Below, one piece after another: positions 33,114-42,113 of a stretch of 64,000 bases of DNA. The stretch spans positions 124,001-188,000 of the forward strand of contig CAXBLU010000009.1 of assembly GCA_963976815.1 (NCBI GenBank), in the 5' to 3' direction. The notes beneath the pieces are model-generated. The model saw nothing but the letters and a program-made list of their open reading frames with translations, was not told the DNA's origin and ran no database searches. The DNA comes from JAHRVQ01 sp963976815 (GTDB lineage: Bacteria; Pseudomonadota; Gammaproteobacteria; Pseudomonadales; Azotimanducaceae). The position numbers were made by a program, and so were the translations under genes. The stretch's first letter is position 1, and the number at the start of each line of letters is the position of its first letter.

Positions 33114-34217
33114 TCAATCTAAGGCTTCATGATCCGCTAAGGTTTGCAGAAGCATAAGTGCAGAATTGTGCCAGCTCAACGCTTGGACCGCAGCAGCACC
33201 ATTTTTCCCCATCCCGCGTCGAAGTTCTTGATCCGAAATTAGCTTCTCTAGCTGAGCTTCCAGACCCTCAAGATCTCCGGGTTGGCAGATCAACGCTGTT
33301 TCACCCTCGGTTGCATATTCACGAATAGCGCCCACGTCGGTACTGACTATCGCACACCCGCAAGCCATTGCCTCTAACGGCGGTAAACCAAATGCTTCCT
33401 CTGGACCACTGGTGAACAAAAATATATCGAGGCATCGATAGTGATCTCTAAGTCGCTCTCCCGTTGGAAATTTTGTGTAATTCCAATTTGGAATGCCATC
33501 TAACAGATTTTTGTCATCCCCGCGTAAGCGCTCACCGAACAACATTACTCGGACGTTAGGGTGGCGCGTTGCAACTCTGGTTAGCACATGCAGACCATCT
33601 TTCATTCGTTTTAAGGGCTGCCGTCTATACATCATCCCAATAGTGAGAAACTCATCTTTAGCATATGGACTTGGACCTGGGCTGAAAGTCTTAAGGCAAA
33701 CGCCATCGGGTACAATACCGGCGAGCTTGCCAAACCTGGATTCATACTGACGACGGAGCGCTGGGGAAGTCACGATTTTTAACAGTGATGCCTGATAAGC
33801 TTCGGTGACTTTTTGCTCCGGGCCACCCCAAAACTCCAAACTCCGAATCAGATGGACCCGCTGACCGATTCTAGTATCCAAGCTGGAGATAAGTGATACA
33901 TGAGCCCACCAACTCACAATTAGATAATCAGCCTCGGGCAACGAGTTGCTCAGGTGCCCGGTAGTAAAATAGGCTAAGGGCTTTAACTCGGCCTTGAGAT
34001 CAAACCAGAGCCCACGGGAGAAAAAGTTTCGTCCAGCCTTTAAAAGCTGCACGAGTGTTTTACGTATTGATGTCCAACCAAGCCCATCTCGCCCGGGCAC
34101 TATTGGATACACAATGACCACCTCATGACCCAGTTCACTCAAGGCATTCGACAACTCAAAGTTCGCCCGATTGCCGCCGGAAATTTCAATATTCGGAAGC
34201 AAAAAAGTAAACTTCAT
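33114..34217 (-). CDS. Glycosyltransferase family 4
   Basis: A 367-residue GT-B glycosyltransferase. The start MKFTFLLPNIEISGGNRANFEL is chosen because the family's first Rossmann strand begins there; this makes a 4-bp ATGA overlap with the upstream membrane-protein gene. In the C-terminal domain the donor-site E-x7-E is seen in EEAFGLPPLEAMACGCAIVSTD, and GMMYRRQPLKRMKDGLHVL matches the R/K-rich interdomain site. It should add a sugar to the lipid-linked oligosaccharide at the inner membrane. The longer frame (from 34364) would run far into the neighbouring gene. Confidence 0.88.
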   Translation of the reverse strand: MKFTFLLPNIEISGGNRANFELSNALSELGHEVVIVYPIVPGRDGLGWTSIRKTLVQLLKAGRNFFSRGLWFDLKAELKPLAYFTTGHLSNSLPEADYLIVSWWAHVSLISSLDTRIGQRVHLIRSLEFWGGPEQKVTEAYQASLLKIVTSPALRRQYESRFGKLAGIVPDGVCLKTFSPGPSPYAKDEFLTIGMMYRRQPLKRMKDGLHVLTRVATRHPNVRVMLFGERLRGDDKNLLDGIPNWNYTKFPTGERLRDHYRCLDIFLFTSGPEEAFGLPPLEAMACGCAIVSTDVGAIREYATEGETALICQPGDLEGLEAQLEKLISDQELRRGMGKNGAAAVQALSWHNSALMLLQTLADHEALD

Positions 34218-34999
34218 CGACCCAGGCCCAACCGCGTCAAAATCCAGGGTGAACCCAGGCGATACACAAACATATAAAACAACGGCAGCCCCGTTAGCAG
34301 AGATAGGTCTAGGGTGACACAAAGCAGGAGCCAGGCAGCGAGTACAACCAGATAGTATCCCCACCGTCCAGACCCACTATTTGCAAACCAAATTCGCTCC
34401 AGTCTCGTCAAGCCGTACCGTGGTTCCCGAGCCCGTTCTAGTCCATTCAACACTGGAAACACCAGCAGCCCATAACAGAATACCGTCAGGTCCGGGAGCA
34501 ATAACATCAAAGGACCACAGAATCGCGCGGTTACTAGCACCGGGTGAAGCAATGCATTCATTGGCCCCCGTTGACGATTGTAGATTTGAAATACCGTACC
34601 CAGGATCAACAGCGAAAGCAGGTAAAGTAAAAAGCCCGGTGCCGAATATAGGCTGCTCAGCAGTAGACCGGCAATCATGAGCCGAACCAGCAGCATGACC
34701 AGCCAGTAGTCAGAGACATATTCAAGCTCCAACTCTCCGAGCCGGAGGTTTGGTTGAGCTTCAGATCGAATGGTCACGGTATCATTTTGAATGTAGCCGA
34801 GCTCATAAATGGTATAGGTACATACCGATGCCAAAATTAGTTGCACCAGGTCCTCAAGGTCAAACCCTTGACCAAACGCAAAAACAATCAGCAGGAGCGG
34901 CACAGGATAAATCATGCACCAGGATATTCTGGCTTTGGCCGTGACCACCCTTGTGCCAAAAAAATAGGCCAAGGGGATGTAGAACATCCATCTATTCAT
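34214..34999 (-). CDS. Polytopic membrane protein, distant UbiA-like candidate
   Basis: A 261-residue integral membrane protein with about seven hydrophobic helices. The start at 34999 is within the HAD gene's last codons (8-bp overlap), and the stop overlaps the GT4 start by 4 bp, so it is translationally coupled on both sides. A short YELGYIQNDTVTIRSE stretch after helix 2 recalls the first Asp-rich motif of UbiA prenyltransferases (NDxxDxxxD), but only the first Asp is kept. The second Asp motif is not evident either. UbiA-like proteins with a HAD partner act in polyprenyl-phospho-sugar synthesis in some bacteria; that parallel is only suggestive. Confidence 0.55.
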   Translation of the reverse strand: MNRWMFYIPLAYFFGTRVVTAKARISWCMIYPVPLLLIVFAFGQGFDLEDLVQLILASVCTYTIYELGYIQNDTVTIRSEAQPNLRLGELELEYVSDYWLVMLLVRLMIAGLLLSSLYSAPGFLLYLLSLLILGTVFQIYNRQRGPMNALLHPVLVTARFCGPLMLLLPDLTVFCYGLLVFPVLNGLERAREPRYGLTRLERIWFANSGSGRWGYYLVVLAAWLLLCVTLDLSLLTGLPLFYMFVYRLGSPWILTRLGLGR

Positions 35000-35624
35000 A
35001 GATGGGTTCTCCGACTTTTTGCCTTGACCAGAACGCCCGCGCCCGGAGGTTTTGCCTGGCATAGACCGGCCGAAAAGACTGAACTAAAGGAATGCAGTTT
35101 GCATCGGAGAAATTATCTGAAACAAATTCTATAGCTGCTGCGTCGGCAAAATGTTCGCGGATGATTCGGTCCTTGGTACCGGTCAGATCCGATTCAAGTT
35201 TTCCGCTACAGACCCCCTGATTGAAGCCGAGCCTCGACGCAAACCAGCCCGCCACACCAAGCTGCTGCGCAATCGCATCTACCAGCAAATCGAGAGAGGA
35301 CGAAACAAGATAAACCTGCACGCCATCGGCTTGCTGTCCCCTTATATAATCTTGTACCGGGGTTATCCCAGACAGAGTCTGGACGTAGTCATGGGCTGCT
35401 TCAGTCAGTGATTGCTTTGGCGCACCTGCGAGTAACGCCACCGCTTGCTGCCGAATAATATCCTGGCCGGGGAAGAGTCTTGCTTTTACCCGCTCAAAAA
35501 CGGATCCGCGGCGCTTCATCAGCACAGCGTACCCAGGGTTTGTCACCAGGCATCGATCTAGGAAACCATAGGTTGTGTTTGCGTCATAGAGCGTATGACA
35601 GACATCCACGAGTAAGACATTCAC
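34992..35624 (-). CDS. HAD-superfamily protein with atypical DxC motif
   Basis: A 210-residue HAD-like protein. Motif I at the N-terminus reads LLVDVCHTLYDAN, giving D-x-C-x-T where hydrolases usually have DxDxT; the acid/base Asp is replaced by Cys. Motif II is VYLVSSSLD (Ser), a Lys is available in SGKLESDLTGTKDRI, and the metal site is FVSDNFSD. The layout, with a helical cap around residues 25-90, fits HAD class IB (SerB-like). It heads the polysaccharide operon and overlaps the UbiA-like gene by 8 bp. Loss of the second Asp could mean altered or absent phosphatase activity. Confidence 0.75.
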   Translation of the reverse strand: MNVLLVDVCHTLYDANTTYGFLDRCLVTNPGYAVLMKRRGSVFERVKARLFPGQDIIRQQAVALLAGAPKQSLTEAAHDYVQTLSGITPVQDYIRGQQADGVQVYLVSSSLDLLVDAIAQQLGVAGWFASRLGFNQGVCSGKLESDLTGTKDRIIREHFADAAAIEFVSDNFSDANCIPLVQSFRPVYARQNLRARAFWSRQKVGEPIYE

Positions 35625-35667
35625 AACACTACACCCCGGCGCTACTCATTCAGGTATTCCGCAGCGA

Positions 35668-36114
35668 TCAATACGCCGCGATGCACTCGATCTCCACCCT
35701 GGCATCGAGCGCCAGCCCCGAGGCAGCAAGCGCGCTTCGGGCGGGAGGATTATCGCCGAAGTATGTTTTGTAAACGGCATTCACCTTGGGCCATTCCGCA
35801 ATATCTGCCAGGAACAGCGTACATTTCACCACCCGATCTAGCCCCAGTTCATTTCGCTCGAGCACGGCTTTGATGTTCTCCATGGTCTGGCGAGTTTCAG
35901 CTTCAACGCCCCCCTCTACCAGGCCCAGACCACCGGGCTGATTGCCCAACTGACCAGATAGGAATAACAAATCCCCTACCCGCACGGCTTCAGAGAATGG
36001 CAGACCTAGTTTTTTAAAGGACTCGGGGTTTTTGAATTCGATATCCACAGCGGACACTCCATTTGCGAGGATTAACAGAAAAATAACAATTGAAATTTTG
36101 TACGTACGTGACAT
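35668..36114 (-). CDS. RidA family protein with signal peptide
   Basis: A 148-residue member of the RidA/YjgF/YER057c family. Residues 1-22 (MSRTYKISIVIFLLILANGVSA) form a signal peptide, so the protein is probably periplasmic, unlike canonical cytosolic RidA. The core keeps FLSGQLGNQPGG and NPPARSALAASGLALDARVEIE, including the Arg that binds the imine substrate's carboxylate and the Glu near the C-terminus. RidA proteins hydrolyse reactive 2-aminoacrylate-type imines; a periplasmic member may act on a different substrate. It lies 43 bp upstream of the HAD gene in the same direction and may be transcribed with the cluster. Confidence 0.88.
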   Translation of the reverse strand: MSRTYKISIVIFLLILANGVSAVDIEFKNPESFKKLGLPFSEAVRVGDLLFLSGQLGNQPGGLGLVEGGVEAETRQTMENIKAVLERNELGLDRVVKCTLFLADIAEWPKVNAVYKTYFGDNPPARSALAASGLALDARVEIECIAAY

Positions 36115-36429
36115 TTAGATAAAACACCAGCTTGTTGCCAGCGTAGATAGTAGCGGGGTTACCGGCGGGGAGCCAGCAGGGGTTAGCGCGGGGGCCGGCT
36201 ATCGTTCACTAATAGGGTTACCAGACGCTGCATTTCCAATTCTAACTCACGGATGACACGTTGCAGGCTGGCTTCTCGTTCCAATTCTTTCACGTTCTGG
36301 TTCATCCCAGTGGCTCAACTCAAACGGGATAATCATCCTATCGGAACCCTGTACGAAAACTAGCCAATCCGTGACAAACGGTCAGCTCTTTGCTCGAACT
36401 GTGAACCAGAACACAAATTGGCCGACGAT
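36115..36429. other. Gap between metallophosphoesterase and ridA genes
   Basis: A 315-bp gap on the minus strand that contains the candidate small ORF at 36183-36305. Apart from that I see no terminator with a U-tract and no other coding signal. Confidence 0.45.
36183..36305 (-). CDS. Candidate small coiled-coil protein (40 aa)
   Basis: A 40-residue open frame reading MNQNVKELEREASLQRVIRE, then LELEMQRLVTLLVNDSRPPR. Charged and Leu/Val/Ile residues alternate with helical periodicity (L8, L15, I18, L21, M25, L28), suggesting an amphipathic helix or coiled coil. The ribosome site is weak (GAGTTGAGCC upstream, GGG next to the start). It resembles SlyX-like short coiled coils in style but is not assigned to a family. 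Composition and frame favour a real gene, and conservation was not testable here. Confidence 0.45.
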   Translation of the reverse strand: MNQNVKELEREASLQRVIRELELEMQRLVTLLVNDSRPPR

Positions 36430-37383
36430 TCACCCGGCGATGATCAGGCGTTCAGTCAGTAGATTGCCCTCTGAGTCGTAGAATTGCAGGGAGAGCCGGT
36501 CGGCTGAGACTCCAAGACGGCCAAAACCCAGGAAATCGGAATAAAACTCAAGCCCTGGAGCATCTTCAAAATCCAGGGGCTGCCCGGACTTTCCGCCTAC
36601 TCCAATGATCGCCTGGTCCGGCCAGCCGGCCTGCTGTAAATACTGCATATTGTGATCGTGGCCGGACAGGACAATATCTACCCCGTGGGATTGTAATATT
36701 GGCTGCCACAAACCCTGGGCTTCTGCTTGAATATCCAATGTGTTTCCGGAAAGTAGCGGCGTATGTGTCACCACAACGGTCCACCGGGCAGGTTCGGCAG
36801 CCTCGAGTAATCGGTCAAGGGTTTGCGAAGCATCAACAGGACTACGTAACCAAAACCCGCTATCGATGAACGCCACGCGGAGCAGCGCTTGATCAGGGCC
36901 CTGTCCAAAAACCCGGATATAGTCCCTGGCGGGCATTTGCCAACGCCGGGAGCCCAGGTCCTTAAGGTCGTAGTTGATTTGCGCTAACTCATTACCATAG
37001 TAATCATGGTTGCCAAGGGTCGCAAAAAAGGGAACCGCGGACAGACTGCCTTTGTAGGCATGCTCAAACTTATACCGCCATTGCCAGTCTGTGACGGAGG
37101 CAACACCGTAGCGGTAAAAATTGTCTCCCAGCAGCAGCACGCCCTGCACCGGATCATGATCTGCCTGTTGTTCCATGGCATCGGCAACCTGCCATTGGCG
37201 GAGGTTTCCCGTACCCTGATCCCCCATGACAAAAAAAGCCAATGACGCGGCATCATCAAAATTGAGCTTAACGTCCTGAGGCAACACGGGCTTCAGCTGC
37301 GTATAGGCAAAAATCAGCATGGGAATCAGCGCCAATGCCACTAGCCCGACGATCAGTAAAACAACTCGCTTCAACATAACCAT
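36430..37383 (-). CDS. Exported metallophosphoesterase (purple acid phosphatase-like)
   Basis: A 317-residue calcineurin-like phosphoesterase with an N-terminal hydrophobic anchor or signal (LLIVGLVALALIPMLIFAYTQL, about residues 8-30). The metal-binding blocks are in order: FVMGDQGTG (GD-x-G), LLLGDNFY (GD), ATLGNHDYYG (GNHD), VVTHTPLLS (H) and VLSGHDHNMQ (GHxH). Spacing and the D-N-x-Y block are like tartrate-resistant purple acid phosphatases. The active site should face the periplasm. It follows the RND permease gene by 10 bp and is probably in the same transcript, although a functional link is not obvious. Confidence 0.88.
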   Translation of the reverse strand: MVMLKRVVLLIVGLVALALIPMLIFAYTQLKPVLPQDVKLNFDDAASLAFFVMGDQGTGNLRQWQVADAMEQQADHDPVQGVLLLGDNFYRYGVASVTDWQWRYKFEHAYKGSLSAVPFFATLGNHDYYGNELAQINYDLKDLGSRRWQMPARDYIRVFGQGPDQALLRVAFIDSGFWLRSPVDASQTLDRLLEAAEPARWTVVVTHTPLLSGNTLDIQAEAQGLWQPILQSHGVDIVLSGHDHNMQYLQQAGWPDQAIIGVGGKSGQPLDFEDAPGLEFYSDFLGFGRLGVSADRLSLQFYDSEGNLLTERLIIAG

Positions 37384-37393
37384 GAAGCCATTA

Positions 37394-40300
37394 CTATTTC
37401 GAATCTGAGACTAGATGCCTGCTCACGACTTCAGGTAGCCGAGGCCGGATCCAATCCATCGCAATATCCAGGAAATAACGCATCCTATAGGGCAATGCCA
37501 GCATTGCCGGCGTCGCAATCAACGTCAAAATTGAAGCAAACGCCAATCCTGAAACAATTGCCTGGGACAGGGGTACCCAGAAATTTGACAGGGCGCCGCC
37601 GTACACAATCGAGCGATTGATCAAATCAATACTGAAGTTCATGGCAAGGGGCAACATCCCACAAATGGTCGTTACTGTAGTCAGAACAACCGGTCGCAAT
37701 CGTTGGGCACCGGTCCGCACGATAAGTTGATCATAGGACAACTCCGGATGTTGGCGGCGGATATGATTGAAGGTGTCGATCAGCACAATATTGTTATTCA
37801 CGACAATGCCCGCAAGTGCCACGATGCCGGTACCGGTTAAAATCGCACTAAACGGATTACCGGTAATGATCAGTCCGATCAAAACTCCGGCCGTCGACAT
37901 CACAACGGCAAACAGAATCAAAACCGCTTGATACAGGCTATTAAATTGCGTGACTAACAACACAAACATCAGCAATAGCGACAATGCAAAGGCAACCCCG
38001 ACAAATGCAATCGAATCCGCTTGCTCTTCGTTTACGCCACGGAAGGTAATTTCCAGGCGCGGATCAAAGCGCTGGGTTTGTAGCCAGGCTTCTATCTCTT
38101 TGACCTTGTTATCCACCAGAACACCCGGGGCCACATCAGCCTGAATAAACTTCACTGGAACACCATCAATTCTCTGGATCGCGTCGACATTAGGCATTGC
38201 CGCCCGGGTCACAAAATTGCTCACCGGCACGAGGCCATCTCGGGTGGCAATCTTCAACTCATCAAGGGCATTAATGCCCCGCTCGGATTCAGGAAAACGA
38301 ACCCGGATATCCACAGCGTCATCGGCACCATTGGGACGATACTCACCCACCTTTACCCCATTGGTCAGTAGTTGTACCGCAACACCTACCTGGGAAACAT
38401 CTGCACCAAATAACGCAGCCTGGGCACGGTCAACCGTTAAGCGCCACTCAATGCCTGGTAGTGAGCGGGTATCATCAACATCTCGAAGCCCATCCATTTG
38501 CGACATATGCTCAATCACCCGCGCAATTGCTGGGTCCATCAATTCTTTATTTTGAGAAGCAAACTGAATGGCAATGGGCTTGCCGTTACTCGGCCCTTGT
38601 TCCATCGCCTCAATCTCAACCCCAATCCCGACAATCCGCTTGGTGCGTTCTCGAATAGCTTCGAAAATTTCTGTGCCGGTGGCATCTCTATCATTCTCTT
38701 CCATCAGTTCGACGAAGATTGACCCAATCCGATCCGCTGAACCTCTAGACGCCCCGCCGGGAGTTTTTGTCCAGGTATTCATGGCCGCAATACCCTCTAC
38801 CCCGACAATGACATTTTCAACTTCTTTGACCAGCTTGTTTGCCTCAATCGCTGACAAGTTACCTCTGGCGCGTACCGTAATGCGTCCAAACTTGGGTTCC
38901 GCATCGGAGAAGAACACAACACCGTTTCCTGCCTTACCATAGGCTGTAAAACTACCCCACAGCGCGGCCAGGGTTAGAATCAAAACAATCCCCGCATGGT
39001 GGCTGGTCCAACGCAGCACCCGAGCATAAACACCGGTGACACTTTTGAGTTTTGTTGGGTCCCCTTCTTCAAGTTCTTTTAGGGTATCAATGGATTTTTG
39101 GTCGTCTTCCCCAGCTTTACCAAACACCGCACCCAGGGCCGGACCGAAGACCAATGCATAGAGCAAACTACCGATAAGCACCGTAAACACCGTCACGGGC
39201 AAATAACGCATAAACTTGCCGGGCACGCCGGGCCAGAACATCAACGGTAAGAATGCAGCCAGGGTAGTTGCAACTGAAGCCACAACCGGCCAGAACATTC
39301 GCTTTGCCGCAAGTGCGTAGGCCTCGCGACGATGAAACCCTTCAACCATTTTGCGATCGGCATATTCAGTAACCACAATGGCGCCATCGATCAACATACC
39401 CAGAGCCAACAGCATTCCGAACATCACCATAAAATTATAGGTGTAGCCAATTTGATGGAGCAATGTCACAGAAAACAGAAACGAAACCGGGATACCAAAA
39501 CCAACAATAATGCCGGAGCGCCAGCCCATCGCGGCTACGATCAAAACCATAACCAGCGCTAACGCCGTCATAATGTTGCCCTGTAGCTCCCGGACCTGAC
39601 TCTCAGCGTAAGGCGCCTGATCCTGGGTATAGAACACATCAATTTTGTTAGGCAACAGAGGCCGATAATCCTCAACAATACGCTTGGACTTATCAACGGT
39701 CTCAATAATGTTGGCCTGGGCACGCTTAATAACGTTAATTGAAATGGTCCGTTGACCATTCACCCGGGCAAAATTGCTCCGATCTTTGAAGGTCCGTTTG
39801 ATCGTTGCTACATCGCGCAACGTGACAACGGTGCCAGCGTTGGTTTTGATCGGTAAGTCGAAGAGGTCCTGTGCTTCTTCGATCACACTCGGCACCTTAA
39901 CGGAGAATCGCCCTTCTCCAGTGTCGATGTTGCCCGCTGGAATCAAACGATTGTTGCGCACAATTGTGCTAATCAGCTCTTCACTGGAAATTTGATAAGC
40001 CTCAAGGGCCATGGGATCGATTATAGCTTCCAACAACTCCTCTCGGTCGCCCTGAAGCTCTGCATCCATAACCTCAGGCAGACTCTCAATCTGATTTCGG
40101 AGTTTGATTGCGTGCTCATAGAGTGTTCGTTCGGAGACCAGGTCCCCGACAAGATTGATTTGCAATATAGGGAAATCCGCTGTGGTTTCCTCACTCACAA
40201 CCGGCTCCTCGGCGGTACTCGGGAGTTCAGGTTTTGCGCGATCTACAGCTTCATGAACGTCCAGCAGCGCTTCCTGGAGGTCATGATCGACGCCAAATTC

Positions 40301-40582
40301 CACAACAATGGTGACAATATTCTCTGATGCGTAGGATTTAATTTCTTCCACGCCTTCAACACTGCGTAGTTCGGTTTCTAGCGGCATGATCAACAGCCGC
40401 TCACCGTCTTCCGGGGAAATACCCTCGTGAAAGACAGTAATCACATAGATGGGGATAACAATATAAGGCTCGCTCTCGACGGAGATCGAACGCAGCGACA
40501 CGGAACCCGCAATAAGCACCATGAGCATGATGAGTAGAGTTGTTCTGGTGCGATTTACTGCGGCATCAATGAGCGCCTTCAT
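37394..40582 (-). CDS. RND-family efflux transporter permease
   Basis: A 1062-residue inner-membrane RND pump with the usual 12 helices and two large periplasmic loops. Helix 1 follows MKALIDAAVNRTRTTLLIML, and the proton-relay helix 4 reads LALGMLIDGAIVVTEY, with a single Asp (D-G) where AcrB has a D-D pair. A helix-10 Asn-rich VVNNNIVLIDTF region is present. It overlaps its adaptor gene by 4 bp (ATGA). The subgroup, with short first loop PIYVITVFHEGISPEDGERLL, is common in marine bacteria, and the substrate is unknown. No outer-membrane channel gene is adjacent, so it likely borrows a TolC-type protein. Confidence 0.92.
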   Translation of the reverse strand: MKALIDAAVNRTRTTLLIMLMVLIAGSVSLRSISVESEPYIVIPIYVITVFHEGISPEDGERLLIMPLETELRSVEGVEEIKSYASENIVTIVVEFGVDHDLQEALLDVHEAVDRAKPELPSTAEEPVVSEETTADFPILQINLVGDLVSERTLYEHAIKLRNQIESLPEVMDAELQGDREELLEAIIDPMALEAYQISSEELISTIVRNNRLIPAGNIDTGEGRFSVKVPSVIEEAQDLFDLPIKTNAGTVVTLRDVATIKRTFKDRSNFARVNGQRTISINVIKRAQANIIETVDKSKRIVEDYRPLLPNKIDVFYTQDQAPYAESQVRELQGNIMTALALVMVLIVAAMGWRSGIIVGFGIPVSFLFSVTLLHQIGYTYNFMVMFGMLLALGMLIDGAIVVTEYADRKMVEGFHRREAYALAAKRMFWPVVASVATTLAAFLPLMFWPGVPGKFMRYLPVTVFTVLIGSLLYALVFGPALGAVFGKAGEDDQKSIDTLKELEEGDPTKLKSVTGVYARVLRWTSHHAGIVLILTLAALWGSFTAYGKAGNGVVFFSDAEPKFGRITVRARGNLSAIEANKLVKEVENVIVGVEGIAAMNTWTKTPGGASRGSADRIGSIFVELMEENDRDATGTEIFEAIRERTKRIVGIGVEIEAMEQGPSNGKPIAIQFASQNKELMDPAIARVIEHMSQMDGLRDVDDTRSLPGIEWRLTVDRAQAALFGADVSQVGVAVQLLTNGVKVGEYRPNGADDAVDIRVRFPESERGINALDELKIATRDGLVPVSNFVTRAAMPNVDAIQRIDGVPVKFIQADVAPGVLVDNKVKEIEAWLQTQRFDPRLEITFRGVNEEQADSIAFVGVAFALSLLLMFVLLVTQFNSLYQAVLILFAVVMSTAGVLIGLIITGNPFSAILTGTGIVALAGIVVNNNIVLIDTFNHIRRQHPELSYDQLIVRTGAQRLRPVVLTTVTTICGMLPLAMNFSIDLINRSIVYGGALSNFWVPLSQAIVSGLAFASILTLIATPAMLALPYRMRYFLDIAMDWIRPRLPEVVSRHLVSDSK

Positions 40583-41727
40583 GAGGACTTCACCTCCTCC
40601 GCAATGTCCGTCGAGGCCGCACTGCCGGGTTGAGCTGTTTCGAGCGTCTCAAAGGTGGGCTCAACAATTTCACCCACCACAACTAGTTCCTGCCCGACCG
40701 TAATAATGGTCGCCACTTCTGGTAACCCCGTGACCCACACACCATCACCGGCATCCCGGAGAATCTCAACCAGATAAAACTCAACCTCGTCATCACCGGT
40801 AATTGTTCTGATCCCAATGTTTCCCGCATCATCCAGGGACAACAGTGCGGGAGATACCTTGTGGGCAAGCAAGCGCTGCACAGGAATCGTAATTTCCGCC
40901 GTTAGGCCACTCTCGATGGAGAAGTCAGCATTGTCTATTTCTAGTTCAACCGCGTAGGTTCTGGTCTCCCGGTCAGCTACCTTTCCGACAAATGATACTC
41001 GGCCATTCACCAGCTCTCCTGATGACAACCGTGCCTGGCCTATCTGGTTAATCTGTACCCGGCTTACTTCCCGTTCTGATACCCGACCCGAGAGCAGCAT
41101 CGGATCCAGGGCAACCAACGTTGCACAGGTTGACCCAGAAGTCACAAAGTCACCGAGTTCCAGCCCAACATCCTCAATCAGGCCACTGAAGGGTGCCTTT
41201 ACCTCAAGACGCCCAAGATTAAGCTGGCTACGCTTTAAATCAGCTGCCGCTCGTGCGAGCTGGGCCTTTGATTGGGCAATTAAAGTTTCGGATTGGTAGC
41301 CGCCTTTGGCTAGCCGCTGACTACCTTCGAATTCTATTTTGGCCTGCTGATATGCTCCTTCAGCCTCAAGCACGGCAACCGGTCGATCCTCTTCGGAAAT
41401 TCGGCATAACACATCGCCCGCTGCGACGCGATCGCCCCGCTCCACGAGCCGCTCAGCCAGGGTACCGCTAATTTGTGCTTTAACCAGAACCGAGCGTTTG
41501 CTGCGGGTTTCGCCTCTAACGGTTAACAGTCTCGACTGCTCAGAGCCATAGATAGTGGCAACTCGCACTCCAATTTGAGGCTTTTCCTCAGCTCTGAGCG
41601 CAGCATTTCGATTCTGTTCGGCAATAGATGCGGGCGGAGGTGGTGGTTCGTCCCGTAGTTGACCGCTAGCGAGCCAAATAATAAATAGCACACCGATAAT
41701 AACCGCAGTGATATAGGTAGAACGCAT
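40579..41727 (-). CDS. RND efflux periplasmic adaptor subunit (membrane fusion protein)
   Basis: A 382-residue adaptor. An N-terminal anchor (ITAVIIGVLFIIWLASG) is followed by a Pro-rich linker. Paired lipoyl half-motifs flank a helical hairpin: VKAQISGTLAERLVERGDRVAAGDVLCRI, then LGRLEVKAPFSGLIEDVGLELGDFVTSG. The beta-barrel and membrane-proximal domain follow. It links the permease to an outer-membrane channel across the periplasm. The gene is the first of a leftward operon, adaptor-permease-phosphoesterase, and is divergent from a TonB receptor gene; the shared 386-bp region includes a dyad at 41868-41900. Confidence 0.9.
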   Translation of the reverse strand: MRSTYITAVIIGVLFIIWLASGQLRDEPPPPPASIAEQNRNAALRAEEKPQIGVRVATIYGSEQSRLLTVRGETRSKRSVLVKAQISGTLAERLVERGDRVAAGDVLCRISEEDRPVAVLEAEGAYQQAKIEFEGSQRLAKGGYQSETLIAQSKAQLARAAADLKRSQLNLGRLEVKAPFSGLIEDVGLELGDFVTSGSTCATLVALDPMLLSGRVSEREVSRVQINQIGQARLSSGELVNGRVSFVGKVADRETRTYAVELEIDNADFSIESGLTAEITIPVQRLLAHKVSPALLSLDDAGNIGIRTITGDDEVEFYLVEILRDAGDGVWVTGLPEVATIITVGQELVVVGEIVEPTFETLETAQPGSAASTDIAEEVKSS

Positions 41728-42113
41728 GTTTGGATAGGTCCCTTCAATTTTTGATCACAAACATCCGGCGAGTCTGCGCTGCCTGGGGAGTCCGGCGAGG
41801 TACGGATTGGCTGGCAACCCTCGTGAACCGCGGTATCTTATTCAATAACGATGCTCTTTTCCAGACGGATGCACGCAATCCCTATCCAATTGTGTGCATC
41901 TTTAGGTCAGATCTTTCAACCGCTTAGAACTATGACTCCGGTATTCGCTAATTGGTTTAAAAACATACAACACAACCACAAAATGCCCAGGCGAACGAAT
42001 ATTAAGACGGAACCTCAATAAGCAGTCGATTCTCCTTGCACCAAAATGTAAAATTCTCCGGTCGATATTGGTGCAACCCAATATTCAAAACTTGCAAACC
42101 TCAGGGGGAGATT
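41728..42113. other. Divergent promoter region between RND operon and TonB receptor
   Basis: A 386-bp non-coding region. It holds the dyad at 41868-41900 and a strong AGGGGGAG ribosome site just before the receptor start at 42114. A short open frame here (41730-41927) has no supporting features. Confidence 0.5.
41868..41900. promoter_or_regulatory. Imperfect dyad in divergent promoter region
   Basis: GATGCACGCAAT (41868-41879) and ATTGTGTGCATC (41889-41900) are complementary at 11 of 12 positions around a 9-nt spacer. There is no T-run, and it lies between divergent promoters, so an operator is more likely than a terminator. Confidence 0.45.
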
